Below are positions 53,401 to 61,494 of a DNA stretch of 64,000 nucleotides, one piece after another. The DNA comes from Micrasema longulum. Lineage: Eukaryota; Arthropoda; Insecta; Trichoptera; Brachycentridae. Where the stretch lies: the NCBI GenBank assembly GCA_022494885.1, contig JAGVSM010002930.1, positions 93,965 to 157,964 of the forward strand, given 5' to 3'. The first letter of the stretch is position 1. The number at the start of each line of letters is the position of its first letter. The position numbers and the translations under genes are program-made. The notes beneath the pieces are model-generated. The model worked only from the letters and a program-made list of their open reading frames with translations, ran no database searches and was not told the origin of the DNA.

Positions 53401-53462
53401 GCCCAGGGATTGCGGGGCCAATGAGACCACTCATAGACGCTAGGGAGTAGGACTATTGGCAT
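50457..53462 (-). CDS. LINE ORF2: endonuclease-reverse transcriptase, uninterrupted (CR1/jockey-group)
   Basis: A single open frame of 1001 codons. The endonuclease domain (residues about 45-260) shows FSMNIRSINKNFDALMVVL, AIILSECWI, GVVIFVKSKL, LAIYRSPHN, NFFILGDTNINI, SCIDHVFLK and ITDHYANIISV, covering the N, E, D-x-N and D-H catalytic positions. A K/R-rich linker follows. The RT domain (about 475-760) has IPIFKSKDKCSVNNYRPISL, NQFGFRQKKSTSDAIANL, AVFLDLAKAFDTVSYSIL (motif A), INGVPQGSVLGPILFLVYIN (motif B) and IISFADDTVIVFDG (motif C). The C-terminus ends NVYKKKVSKWIRGRPFYIL. It would drive target-primed reverse transcription. No stop or frameshift: a recent insertion, antisense to the PDZ gene. 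The first ATG after an in-frame TAG was used as start; the true N-terminus is uncertain. Confidence 0.93.
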   Translation of the reverse strand: MPIVLLPSVYEWSHWPRNPWAMWPLALTSVPYNVAKQFLNNGSSIKVFSMNIRSINKNFDALMVVLTELNCDIDAIILSECWINEYYIPKTIGNYNQCHSCNNKLQNDGVVIFVKSKLAFTSKEVCFPHSNCIEIEINNMMTILAIYRSPHNTNITSFLSSLNEYLELNKNTKNFFILGDTNINIINNMHPQANEYLNLLGTYGFYPAIMVPTRVTETTSSCIDHVFLKSLLHTRAVVYKCSITDHYANIISVATSTPPPPERQYNSKNIDYNLLFQKITEETWSPVYSNNDPNISCKHFVNILDAHITNATSITRRTSSKKRKIKPWITTGLIKCVRKRDKLHRYSINNPTDRILNHYYKKYRNRCNKTIKNVKEEYYRNKILDAKGDGKRIWQIIKEISYTSGTRNSINDINIDEKPYNVLKNPDQIANHFNKFFANIGSNLANIIKNRLKNSEQELASRINGSNIPYPPFNISPTNHVELNAVISSLKNCCSSGTDNITTKCVKHLKNIIAFPLTHIINCSFKEGIFPNCLKNSIVIPIFKSKDKCSVNNYRPISLLSVVSKIIELIVKTRFNFFLEINSILSNNQFGFRQKKSTSDAIANLSKILSECLDRKSKTIAVFLDLAKAFDTVSYSILCRRLSEIGVNGTALKWFENYLTGRTQTTKITDETGKETRSKSQPVINGVPQGSVLGPILFLVYINNLCNMELGKAIISFADDTVIVFDGCSWNDVFCKATEGMEMVRKWLDINLLSLNIDKTNYITFSLSGATQPVISFNVMLHTCGLNKIPGQDKVPCTCSPLKRVNEIKYLGIMIDSHLKWESHISMTVKKLRKLIHVFYSLRGVLDYGAVKSVYFALFQSVASYGIIGWGGCSEVILNPLVILQKTILKIMLKLPSTYPSHTLFETTNLLTIRQLYVREVLTNFWSSIKNRTQQNIKTRYAMSINFGVPLSRTAFFQRHFTVLGPRFFNMLDPDIKTSVSYNVYKKKVSKWIRGRPFYIL

Positions 53463-53545
53463 TACACGGCATTTTATATGTACAAATTTTCCAGCAAAAT
53501 ATGCACCACCGCGGCCCTACCAAAGTTTGAGCCCCATGGAAAATA
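53463..53545 (-). mobile_element. 5' end region of the intact LINE copy
   Basis: Upstream of ORF2 the minus strand has GTAGGGCCGCGGTGGTGCAT, then an in-frame stop. No ORF1 is recognisable, so the copy is probably 5' truncated close to ORF2. The exact boundary is unclear; AAATAAATAAATACATAAAA at 53560-53580 may be flank. Confidence 0.45.
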
Positions 53546-53639
53546 TTTGAATTAATAAATAAAAATAAATAAATACATAAAAACCTACCAAACGAAATTA
53601 TAGCGTTATTCAAAACCGTATCTAAATCTTGCAAAAATA

Positions 53640-53930
53640 GATTTCAATCATACTTCTTAACACCGCAAACTCAGCATTTCCCATTGAGTTGGTGAAGCAA
53701 AATTAGAAATCTCAGAATATTTTTTTCAAAGTTTTTATAGCAAAGGAAATATCTCAGTAACTTTTTATTTTTAACTTTTTTTCCATACATATATTTTCAT
53801 TACAAAAATACACTTTAAAAAATACATCTTAAAATTAAGATATACCGTAATTTGAAAAAAATGCCCACAAAGACTTCAGCGTCTAAGCGTGGGCCATTTC
53901 TAAGTTTGCTTATAATACCCTCATTTAAAT
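53640..53930. other. Unassigned intronic spacer
   Basis: AT-rich with poly-T runs; nothing recognised. Confidence 0.3.
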
Positions 53931-53950
53931 GGTTTTATTTATTTATTTAA

Positions 53951-54230
53951 ATGTTATTTGTACATTGGCGGGCTTATTGCCAAATAGCAATTTCTTCCAA
54001 CCAGCCAATAAAATAAAAGTTTTATTTTTATTATTCAAGTTACAGCACACATTTAATAGAAAAACAGATTAAAAAGCTAAATACATATTAATGTTATTTG
54101 TACATTGGCGGGCTTATTGCCAAATAGCAATTTCTTCCAACCAGCTAATAAAATAAAAGTTTTATTTTTATAATTCAAGTTACAGCACATATTCAATAGA
54201 AAAAAAGATTAAAAAGCCAAATATATATTA
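53951..54230 (-). repeat. Tandem duplication of a LINE 3' UTR (two 140-bp copies)
   Basis: ATGTTATTTGTACATTGGCG starts at 53951 and again at 54091; the next 140 bp are nearly identical (GGGCTTATTGCCAAATAGCA, TTCTTCCAACCAGC). It is the inverted 3' UTR of the YLREKF-family LINE. The first copy also carries an inverted TTTATTTATTTAA tail at 53936-53950. Confidence 0.85.
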
Positions 54231-54690
54231 AAATAGAAATGAACGTAATAAATTACCTTCAATCAAAACTATTACTCAATGGGAAAAAGGAAAAGAGGAA
54301 AGAGGAAAAGGAGAAAAGGAGGAAAGACTAAGGAAGAAAAAGGAGATGTTTCTTCAGACGTGATTTAAACAGAGATAATGTGGTAAAATCTTTGATGGTG
54401 GATGGAAGATGATTCTACAGTCGAGCCGCATGGACGCTTTGAAAGAGAAATGTTGGATGGGTATTAAGAGAGTGCCTTGAGAATTAGAACGAAGAGGTAA
54501 ACCATGAACTGATAAGCGTTGAAATTTTTCACGCAGGTATATAGGATCGTTAGGACTATGAAGTACATTGAACAGAAGTGAGAGGGAGTGATAGTCTCTC
54601 CGCTGTCTAATTTTGAGACATTTCAGTTGCCTACGATAATAAAAAATGTGCTCATATTTCTTAAGACCAAAAATGTACCTTATGTATTCT
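54231..54690 (-). pseudogene. YLREKF-family LINE C-terminus (inverted)
   Basis: The minus frame reads LEYIRYIFGLKKYEHIFYYR, RQLKCLKIRQRRDYHSLSLL, DPIYLREKFQRLSVHGLPLR and SNSQGTLLIPIQHFSFK. It aligns with 25457-26042 and 38093-38300. Its 3' UTR continues into the duplicated segment at 53951-54230. Confidence 0.8.
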
Positions 54691-54714
54691 AAAGTCGTAT
54701 GTGTATACTGACAA

Positions 54715-54775
54715 TGTAAATGGCCCGTTAAAATGCCCACTGGGCATATGTGTAAAAAATAAAAAACAATCAAAC
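54715..54775 (+). repeat. LINE 3' end scrap
   Basis: AATGGCCCGTTAAAATGCCC, then ACTGGGCATATGTGTAAAAA resembles the UTR end at 14268-14300 (AGGCCCATTGGGCGTATATA). It ends 20 bp before the next PDZ exon acceptor. Confidence 0.5.
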
Positions 54776-54794
54776 CCTTTTGTTCAATTTCAGG

Positions 54795-54863
54795 AGACAA
54801 CAAGCTCTTGAGGATGTCGCTGTCAAACCAATAACTCAGTTTCCAGTGTCGTTGGAAGAAGAA
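54795..54863 (+). CDS. PDZ-domain scaffold gene, exon n+2 (post-PDZ linker)
   Basis: Acceptor TTGTTCAATTTCAG ending 54794; donor GAA-GTAAGT at 54864. The first G completes the Arg codon of exon n+1, then the frame reads RQQALEDVAVKPITQ, immediately after the PDZ domain (VILLR-RQQALEDVAV). This resembles the N-x-M-A-V style flank that follows the corresponding PDZ in MPDZ-type proteins. In this frame the end reads FQCRWKKK; one base changed in length at about 54841 would give FPVSLEEE, which looks more like the acidic linker expected. See the finding on this point. Exon length here is 69 bp. Confidence 0.75.
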
Positions 54864-54989
54864 GTAAGTTTATTTTTCAAATTAAAAGATTTATATGTCT
54901 AGTGTCTTAGGCAAAATATTTACCCAGTTTAATGGCAAGCCATCAATCATAGATGAACGATAAGACAGGAGACAATTATTTTGTGCAGG

Positions 54990-55040
54990 GCCGTATTAAC
55001 GCTGTGGACACGCGAAACCTCCGAGGGGTTCCGTCCGAAA
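54990..55040 (+). repeat. hAT-like terminal fragment
   Basis: CAGGGCCGTATTAACG, then ACGCGAAACCTCCGAGGGGT has the CAGGGCCG start typical of hAT (Tip100/Zaphod-like) ends. A matching inverted end (CGGCCCTG) lies at 59056-59063. No transposase is visible. Confidence 0.45.
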
Positions 55041-55099
55041 AAAAAACTTAAATGCTAAAAATTTACTCTATTTTCAAGTATTTGTAATTTGTATTTATT

Positions 55100-55363
55100 T
55101 ATTTAATTTTTTGTTCATAATATAAATTGTACATTGGCGGGCTGATTGCCAAATGTCAATTTCTTTCAAAAAACTAATAAAATAAAAGTTTTGTTTTTTT
55201 AATTCTTGTAACTCGTTACAACACATATTCAATAGGAAATAAAAATTGCTATGAATACGTTTATAAAAATAGAAATAAATCTATTTTTCCATAAATTATC
55301 TTAAATCAATACCATTACTCAACGATAAAAAGGAAAAAAGAGGAAACTGGAAAGGAGGAGATA
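55100..55363 (-). mobile_element. YLREKF-family LINE 3' UTR (inverted), left of the piggyBac insertion
   Basis: TTGTACATTGGCGGGCTGAT, then AGTTTTGTTTTTTTAATTCT and CAATAGGAAATAAAAATTGC are the inverted UTR; the GAAAAAAGAGGAAACTGGAA block leads toward coding text. The coding part reappears only at 56180 because younger elements sit between. Confidence 0.75.
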
Positions 55364-55367
55364 TTAA

Positions 55368-55861
55368 CACTTTGTACCCCGGAGCCGTGTAAACACGTGA
55401 TTATATAACCACGCGTTGTGTCCCGGTCCCGTGTTTTCACGCGATTTACCAGCTGTTCAAAAAAGTGCATTTTAATGACATCTAGTGACTTTTGTAAGTA
55501 CTTTTTTGCTGCTGGTAAACTACGTGAAAACACGGGACCGGGACACAACGCGTGGTTATTATATTATAATCACGTGTTTACACGGCTCCGGGATACAAAG
55601 CACAAAAAAAGGAGTGAGACGCTGTAGGTATATGTGCGAACATTGCAATGTAGCTTTCCATAAAGGCCAGTGTTGGCAAAACTATCATACAAAAATGACT
55701 TATTAAATTGCTTCAAATAAATATGGGAAGTTAAAATTGATTTATCCCAGTATTTTCATAATTATGACACGTTTAAGAAACCCTTCACAAAGCCTGAAAT
55801 TTCAAAAAAATGGGCTGGGCACAGGGTAAATTATATGTGTATTCGGTCGGTGCTCAAAGTG
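55368..55861 (+). mobile_element. Internally deleted piggyBac-like element
   Basis: It starts CACTTTGTACCCCGG directly after TTAA (55364-55367) and ends GGTGCTCAAAGTG at 55861, so both ends share the inverted core CACTTTG. A long internal inverted repeat of about 85 bp (55371-55452 against 55512-55600, with CGGAGCCGTGTAAACACGTG in the left arm) follows the left end. The 3' part keeps the transposase C-terminus (next entry). The right TTAA is not intact. It is nested in a minus-strand LINE. Confidence 0.7.
55600..55706 (+). pseudogene. piggyBac transposase C-terminal cysteine-rich domain remnant
   Basis: The + frame gives KKGVRRCRYMCEHCNVAFHK, GQCWQNYHTKMTY and stop (55704-55706). C-x-x-C (MCEHC), H-x-x-x-C and Y-H-T match the zinc-binding, DNA-recognising C-terminal domain of piggyBac/PGBD transposases. 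The catalytic DDD domain is absent. The frame runs upstream into the inverted repeat without a stop, so the overlapping ORFs 55418-55627 and 55485-55706 have mixed origin. Confidence 0.75.
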
Positions 55862-55874
55862 TTTTTTTTTATTT

Positions 55875-56115
55875 TTTATTTATTTACAATTTTAAAAAAC
55901 CCATTAGGGTTACATTAGAAATTTAATATTGTCTAGTCATTTTATGTCTCGTCTAGTCTAGTTAGTTCAGTCATCATGTGCTTTTTCAGATTGATTTTAA
56001 ATTTGTCTCCAGTAAAAGTTTTCAAGTAGTAAGGTAGGTCGTTGTAGTGTTTAAGTCCATTATGTAGTATTTTGACTGTCCTGTGTTTGTCTTTGCTTTT
56101 TCAATATGATAGTGT
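55875..56115 (-). mobile_element. LINE 3' fragment (inverted), nested
   Basis: T-rich inverted tail at 55862-55890, then ACCCATTAGGGTTACATTAG and minus-strand text resembling a LINE C-terminus (about 56000-56100: CTTGAAAACTTTTACTGGAG in complement). It lies between the piggyBac-like element and the resumed LINE at 56180. Confidence 0.5.
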
Positions 56116-56174
56116 TGTTGTTGTCTGGTGTTATATTTGTGTATGTCAGCATTTTTGCCTAATATTATGTCGTC

Positions 56175-56500
56175 GTCTTGATGAAGAGAAAGGAGATGTT
56201 TCTTCAGACGTGATTTAAACAGAGATACTTTAGTACCATATTTAATAGAGGATAGGGGATTCCACAGTCAAGCGGCATGGACACTGTATGAGTTAGAGAA
56301 GAAAGAAAAATTGTGGATGGGTATTAAGAAAGTGCCTTGAGAATTAGAACGAAGAGGTAAACCATGAACTTATGGGCGTTGAAATTTTTCACGGAGGTAT
56401 ATTGGAGCGTTAGGACTTTGAAGTTCATTGAACAGTGTGAGGGAGTGATAGTCTCTACGCTGTCTAATTTTGAGCCATTTCAAAGGCAAAAATGCAGTTA
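56175..56500 (-). pseudogene. YLREKF-family LINE C-terminus (inverted), right of nested insertions
   Basis: Complement of GGAGATGTTTCTTCAGACGT, GCCTTGAGAATTAGAACGAA and TTGAAATTTTTCACGGAGGT corresponds to the coding end seen at 54350-54610 (LREKFQRL, LRSNSQGT, FKSRLKKHLL). It completes the LINE whose UTR is at 55100-55363. Confidence 0.75.
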
Positions 56501-57045
56501 TTCAATGCCCTTAAGAGGACATGCGGTGTCAGAAATTTTATGAAACTGTATTTGAACAAAGTTTTTCTATAACTCTCCCACAGATGCCTCCCCGATATTG
56601 AGTGAGGAAGGCAACTGCACGTCGGGCTGATTATGTCTAACTAAAATCTTCAAAATCGAGGTGTCATTTTTTTTGATTTATCGAACCGGTTTTTTTTTGA
56701 GAAAAATTTTCAAAATATTTTTTTCTGTGAGAGTGCCTTTTTCTTTTTTTTCATGGTTGTTAGCCATACGTAAAAAAACACTGCTCTTGTGCCATAATCC
56801 AGGGAGAAAATGAGGGAATACGTTTGTATGAAGAAAAGTTAGACCGCATTTTCTCTTAAATCTTTGAGACACGACTTTTTATTTTACTAATTTGTAGTAA
56901 AATACCATTTTATAAAAAATAGAAAACGCTTTTCCGGGTGGTACAAATTTGACTACATCCATGGCAGCAAGAAAATAATTAACTCTTCAAATCAGTCAGA
57001 GACTAGTGACAATATTGTATGATCAATGATGTAATTAATTAACAA
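56501..57045. other. No gene recognised
   Basis: Poly-T runs near 56668-56690 and an AT-rich body; no repeat partner seen. Confidence 0.3.
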
Positions 57046-57049
57046 ATTA

Positions 57050-57315
57050 CAACAGGGGTGGAGAATACCTTAAATAAGGGAATATGGAAGTCTAGGCATT
57101 GACAGGGCTTATGACCTGTCATTGGCTGGTTTAAGTGGCCACTTTACACACTGTGTAACATTCTTGCCTATGTTTGAACATCCTTATTTCTTCAATTCTT
57201 CCATCTGTTGATTTTAAGGTATTCTCTATCCCTGTTGTAATTTGTTAATATTAATGACTCCCGAGGGGGTGAAATCCAGTGTTTTGTCTACGAACATTTG
57301 AACAAACTCAAATAT
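57050..57315. mobile_element. Foldback family A (left copy of composite)
   Basis: GAAGTCTAGGCATTGACAGG, exact core TGGCTGGTTTAAGTGGCCAC at 57123-57142, then a jump to the inverted terminus (GTGAAATCCAGTGTTTTGTC, then CAAACTCAAATATTG). The second half of the A palindrome is deleted. Confidence 0.75.
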
Positions 57316-57332
57316 TGTAATTAATTTATGTT

Positions 57333-58492
57333 AGTTAATATTACTAAATAACCACTTACCTACTTTTTTAGTATACCGGTTTCGAGACGTAGCCGTCTCT
57401 TCGTCAGGACATTTGCTACACCAACAACAACATGCAAATACTAAAATACACCTCCAACTTCATCATCACCGTAGTTTATGTATAGTATTTCCAAAAATAC
57501 ATCAATCACATGTAGATTAATAGAGATGCGAACACCACCATGTCTAAACATGCATTAATCTTAATTAAAAAATATTTAAACTTATTTTGAAGAATTGGTA
57601 GGGAGTTGTGAGGGAGGGGGGGTAGAGGTGTCAAATCAATTGATGACCTTTTAAATGGAAAACTAAAACAAAAATAAAAAAAATAATTCTTATATCCTCA
57701 TATAAAGGCTAATAAAGATAAAGATATAACTTGTAAATTAAGGATATTTTCATAAATAAATAATACCTTAACTGAAATTTCAAAATTATTGCCATAAAAT
57801 ATAAAACCTGCATTTTACACTAAAAATAATATCGGAAAATTACTAATAAATTGTACAAATAAAAGTCATATTTGAAAACTCGTAATAAAAGTCAGTTTAT
57901 CGTTTCCAATACAGCTCAAATTTCGCGCTTCGTGTTCATTATTCGCATTAAAACACATTAGATGTTTAGATAATAATTATTATTTTTCAGAGTTTGCTAA
58001 TCATCTTATAACTTCGAATCACGATTTTAATAAGGATAAAAGAGTAAAAAATAACATTCAAATAATAAGAAAAAAGTTAAATTATATTATATGGAGATTT
58101 TTAACATTAAAAAACCTTAAAAAATTATATTCCCTTAGATCAAATATCTTTTCAGTATAGCCTACTTTTTAAATTAATAATTAACAAATCGGGTAACCCT
58201 ACCTCTACCACCCTCCCTGACAACTCCCCAACAACTCTTTAATTAAAGATTATATATTTTAATGCATGTTTTGACTCGGTGGTGTTCGGATCTCTATAAA
58301 TCTGCTTGTGATTTATGTATTTTTGGAAATACTATATATATGCTGCGATGATGGTGCAGGCGGAAGTGTATTTTAGTATTTGCATGTTAGTGTAGTGAGT
58401 GTCCTGACGAAGAAACACGTACGTCTTGAAACCAGTTAACTTCTAAAGTCAGTAAGTGGTTATATACTAATATTTACTAACATTAGTTAAAA
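57333..58492. mobile_element. Foldback family B, full-length (about 1.16 kb, long TIRs)
   Basis: The left arm begins GTTAGTTAATATTACTAAAT, then CCACTTACCTACTTTTTTAG, ACCGGTTTCGAGACGTAGCC, GTCTCTTCGTCAGGACATTT and continues past a GGGAGGGGGGGTAGAGG block to about 57645. The right arm (58190-58492) is its inverse complement (TACCTCTACCACCCTCCC, GTGTCCTGACGAAGAAACAC, AGTCAGTAAGTGGTTATATA). Arms are about 300 bp with a unique AT-rich centre of about 545 bp. No transposase ORF is seen. Confidence 0.8.
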
Positions 58493-58760
58493 TCAACAAT
58501 ATTTTGAGTTTGTCCAAATTTTTGTATACAAGGACTGGATTTCACTCCCTGGGGAGCTGTTTATATCAACATATTACAACAGAGATGAAGAGCATTTCAG
58601 AGAAGGTAATATAGAAGACTAAGCACTAAGTTTAAAGTGGCCACTCAAACCAGCCATTGACAGGTCATAAGCTCTGTAGATGCTTAAACTTCTATATTAC
58701 CTTCTCTTAAATGTTCTTCATCTTTGTTGTAATATGTTAATTAGTTAAAATGTTTGACCA
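58493..58760. mobile_element. Foldback family A (right copy of composite) plus repeat D end
   Basis: It starts AACAATATTTTGAGTTTGTC, runs through TCACTCCCTGGGGAGCTGTT and TTACAACAGAGATGAAGAGC, then the degenerate inverted core (AAAGTGGCCACTCAAACCAG) and TTCTATATTACCTTCTCTTA. GACCACAAAGTTAATGATTT follows at 58753. Confidence 0.75.
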
Positions 58761-58984
58761 CAAAGTTAATGATTTAAACATAAATAATATGTTGTAATTA
58801 ATATTTACCACAATTCTAGTACCAAAAAATACATTGAATATGTTGTACGTTTTTTATATCACTGTCATTTAAAGAGTTAAAATATTAGGTTTTGCCTCTG
58901 GGCCTGGGTTAACTACATTTCTTTGTCTGCTTATCTATTTTATAGTGTCCAAATTTATACGTAAATACGTCCCTTTAATAAAAG

Positions 58985-59063
58985 CTTATTTTATGCCCAG
59001 TCACCGAAAGGGGACCCCGACTTCTAGGGGCCTTTGGACCCTGGATCTCCTATTGCGGCCCTG
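58985..59063 (-). repeat. hAT-like terminal fragment (inverted)
   Basis: AGTCACCGAAAGGGGACCCC, then CTTCTAGGGGCCTTTGGACC and finally GCGGCCCTG form an end whose complement begins CAGGGCCGC, like 54990-55040. Confidence 0.45.
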
Positions 59064-60239
59064 ATTCTGTGGCGGAGAATATACCTACAAGTGTAAAATA
59101 AATATTTTAGATTAACAACTAAGATAATACTCGTATATAACATCGCCGTCCGATGTCTTTTTCCGATATTAAATAAAAAGTGAAATAAAATTGAAAGTGT
59201 CTTTACAGCTAATATATTTTTTATTATTGGTATCCTTGACTTCTTTATTTCAATAACCACAAAGAAAACTAATAAAGACTGGTCGCTGGGACATTTTAGC
59301 GCTCCACGAAATATCTTCTTTTGGCGTTGTAAAATATTAATAAATATGAAAGTGGATTATAAAAGCTTATAAAACCAGGAGCAAAATTATGTTTCGTGTT
59401 ATCGCAGCAAGTTTATGCCGCTCATAAAATCATTCCGTTCGCCATTTTGTATAACTAACGCCATCTATAGAATTTCGGTATAAGCAAACATTTATCGAAG
59501 CTTAGCTTGCGGATAATGTCGGTAGATGTCCGGGAAACGAAGGTAAAAAAAATGCTGTTACATCATTATATTTATACCTATTACAAAGATTTTTACTTAT
59601 TTACTTATTATGATATAGAATATTTTATTCCGGTTTCAACGAAACTCTTAATTTTTATTTTTTATATCTATACAAGTGCTATGCATATCAGCCCTTCGCT
59701 TTCGTGTAGTGCAGGCAATTGGTAAAATAAACCAAAGTAGGGAAGAAAATGCCGAACACTCCTCTAGTGGAACGGAAGGCCTGTTGACTGCTGCCAACAG
59801 GCCGGCTTCTCCTGAAGAGTTTTAAGTGGTTTCCTTCTCCACGTGAGCAAATGCTGAGAAGTTTCTGATTGGCCTACATTAGTATATCCCTCCTGATCCC
59901 AATAGTTTAGATAAATTTAAAGAAAATTTATTGATGAAAAATTCACTTTTGAAATATAAACCTTGTGTATTATAAGCAAGGTAAAATAAAAGCAACTCTT
60001 ATACAAAAAAAAAATTTTTTTTAAAGAAAAAAGCCCTTCGCTTTATAAAATATTTTCAAGTTTGTAAACTATTATTGAAGGCATTTAACCTACAATTTAA
60101 GCAAAATACAAACAAAATTAATCTGATAAAAAATGTTTTTAAATCATTTTTTAAAATTAAATTTTCAGTGTGTTATTTTCATTCAAATCTTCAAGTCGTT
60201 AAATACTATTTTGTATAATATCTTCATAATTATAATAAT
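59064..60239. other. Mostly unassigned; contains a 9-bp-stem hairpin
   Basis: GGCCTGTTG and CAACAGGCC near 59780-59805 form a perfect 9-bp stem with an 8-base loop in an otherwise unclassified GC-richer patch (59735-59880). No gene is recognised. Confidence 0.35.
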
Positions 60240-60600
60240 TATTACTATTTTTATTATGGATAACTTATACAGCGCCATTTTCGTAATAAAAAACCTCAAG
60301 GGCGCTTTACATAGTGATTCTATCAAATTTGTAATTTAATTAAAATAATTTATTTTGTTGTCTCATGCTACGGATTTATTCAAATGATTTAGAGAACAAG
60401 TGGGTTTTAAGTTTTTTCCGAAACATCACTGCACTTTCACAGCCTCGCACCTCTGCTGGGAGAGCATTCCATGCCATAGGGCCTGAGACCGCAAATGCGC
60501 GTTCACTAAATTTAGTGCGCTGCTTATAGAGATATAATAACTTTTCCTCTCGCCGTAGACGTAGCTGATCTAAGCGTGAGACGCCTGTCAGCTAGTTCAT
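60240..60600 (-). pseudogene. CR1/L2-like LINE 3' end (inverted)
   Basis: Left: inverted UTR (GCGCCATTTTCGTAATAAAA, then CCTCAAGGGCGC). Then minus-strand coding text RAFAVSGPMAWNALPAEVRG and KKLKTHLFSKSFE, nearly the same as the C-terminus at 2190-2320. The fragment breaks off near 60600 after LTLR/LQLRLR-like text. It is the best partner for dating the 1400-2455 copy. Confidence 0.8.
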
Positions 60601-60849
60601 CTATGAGTACTAATAAAAATTACTAGTTGTTTTCAAATCATAAGAATTTTTAAAATAAATTTCGTGGTCTCGCCCTGAAAAGTCGTGTACATAAGAATGA
60701 TCGATTTATATTTTTATATCTTTATTTTTGGTGTTTTTTTGAAAAATAAAATTAAAATCTTTTATACAACACAAATACTATATGTATACGAGTTTATATA
60801 TTTTTAAGAGAAATACTTGAGTTCTTATTATTTACTGAAATATTTAAAT

Positions 60850-60965
60850 TTTTAGACCATTATCTAAAGTCATAAATACCTTGTGCTGGAAATATGGAAA
60901 TCGATTTGAGCCTCGGACCTTAAACACGTAAGTCCACAATTCTACCACGGGACCACAACCCGGTT
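60850..60965 (-). mobile_element. tRNA-derived SINE-3 head (inverted)
   Basis: The complement reads AACCGGGTTGTGGTCCCGTG (A box) and GGTCCGAGGCTCAAATCG (degenerate B box). It matches the head of SINE-3 at 47800. The body to the left is degraded. Confidence 0.55.
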
Positions 60966-61344
60966 AAAAAAACAACGGAATTAATTTGAACAAAAAATGG
61001 ATTTGAAAAACCTGGAAAGTAGTTAAAAATATTCAGGTAGAAATCCATAAAGATTCCACAACAAAACTGACCAAGATTCATAGCAATAAGGACGTTCAGT
61101 GTTACAGGAAATTTGATGTAAGAAATGTTCTCACACGTGACGAAAATGGAGCATTTAATTTTACGACAAAATTTCTCGCAAATATATTTAAAAAATATTA
61201 AAAATACACAATTTTGGAGCATAATATTATTCAGATTCACGTGAAGATATGTTAAAAATAACTAATCAATTCTAGCGTTGTAATGGGTTTCCAAGTGTTT
61301 TAGGCAAGATTTAAAAAAAATTAAAAATAGCTTAAACTTCCAGC

Positions 61345-61440
61345 TATCCCAATACAACAAATCACGTCAATCTGTCTCTCCATTGCGACGTGAAAGGAAA
61401 ATAAAAAAAAGACACGCACTTATAATATTAGTATGGATGG
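61345..61440 (+). repeat. RTE-type 3' end repeat (short copy)
   Basis: CCATTGCGACGTGAAAGGAA, then GACACGCACTTATAATATTA and GTATGGATGG corresponds to 44400-44475. Confidence 0.55.
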
Positions 61441-61494
61441 ATAATTATTTTTGGATTTTATGGATGAAAATCGCAAATACATCAGCGCAAATAC

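Larger units (their letters stand above)
49241..54794 (+). other. Intron of PDZ gene (about 5.6 kb)
   Basis: GTATTT donor and TTCAATTTCAG acceptor. It hosts an almost intact antisense LINE (49828-53540) and another LINE fragment. No extra exon was recognised. Confidence 0.75.

Noticed and set aside
59500..59545. Possible downstream exon of the PDZ gene (MSVDVRETK followed by GTAAAA)
   Set aside because: The donor is weak, no acceptor is clear, and there is no PDZ-linked content.
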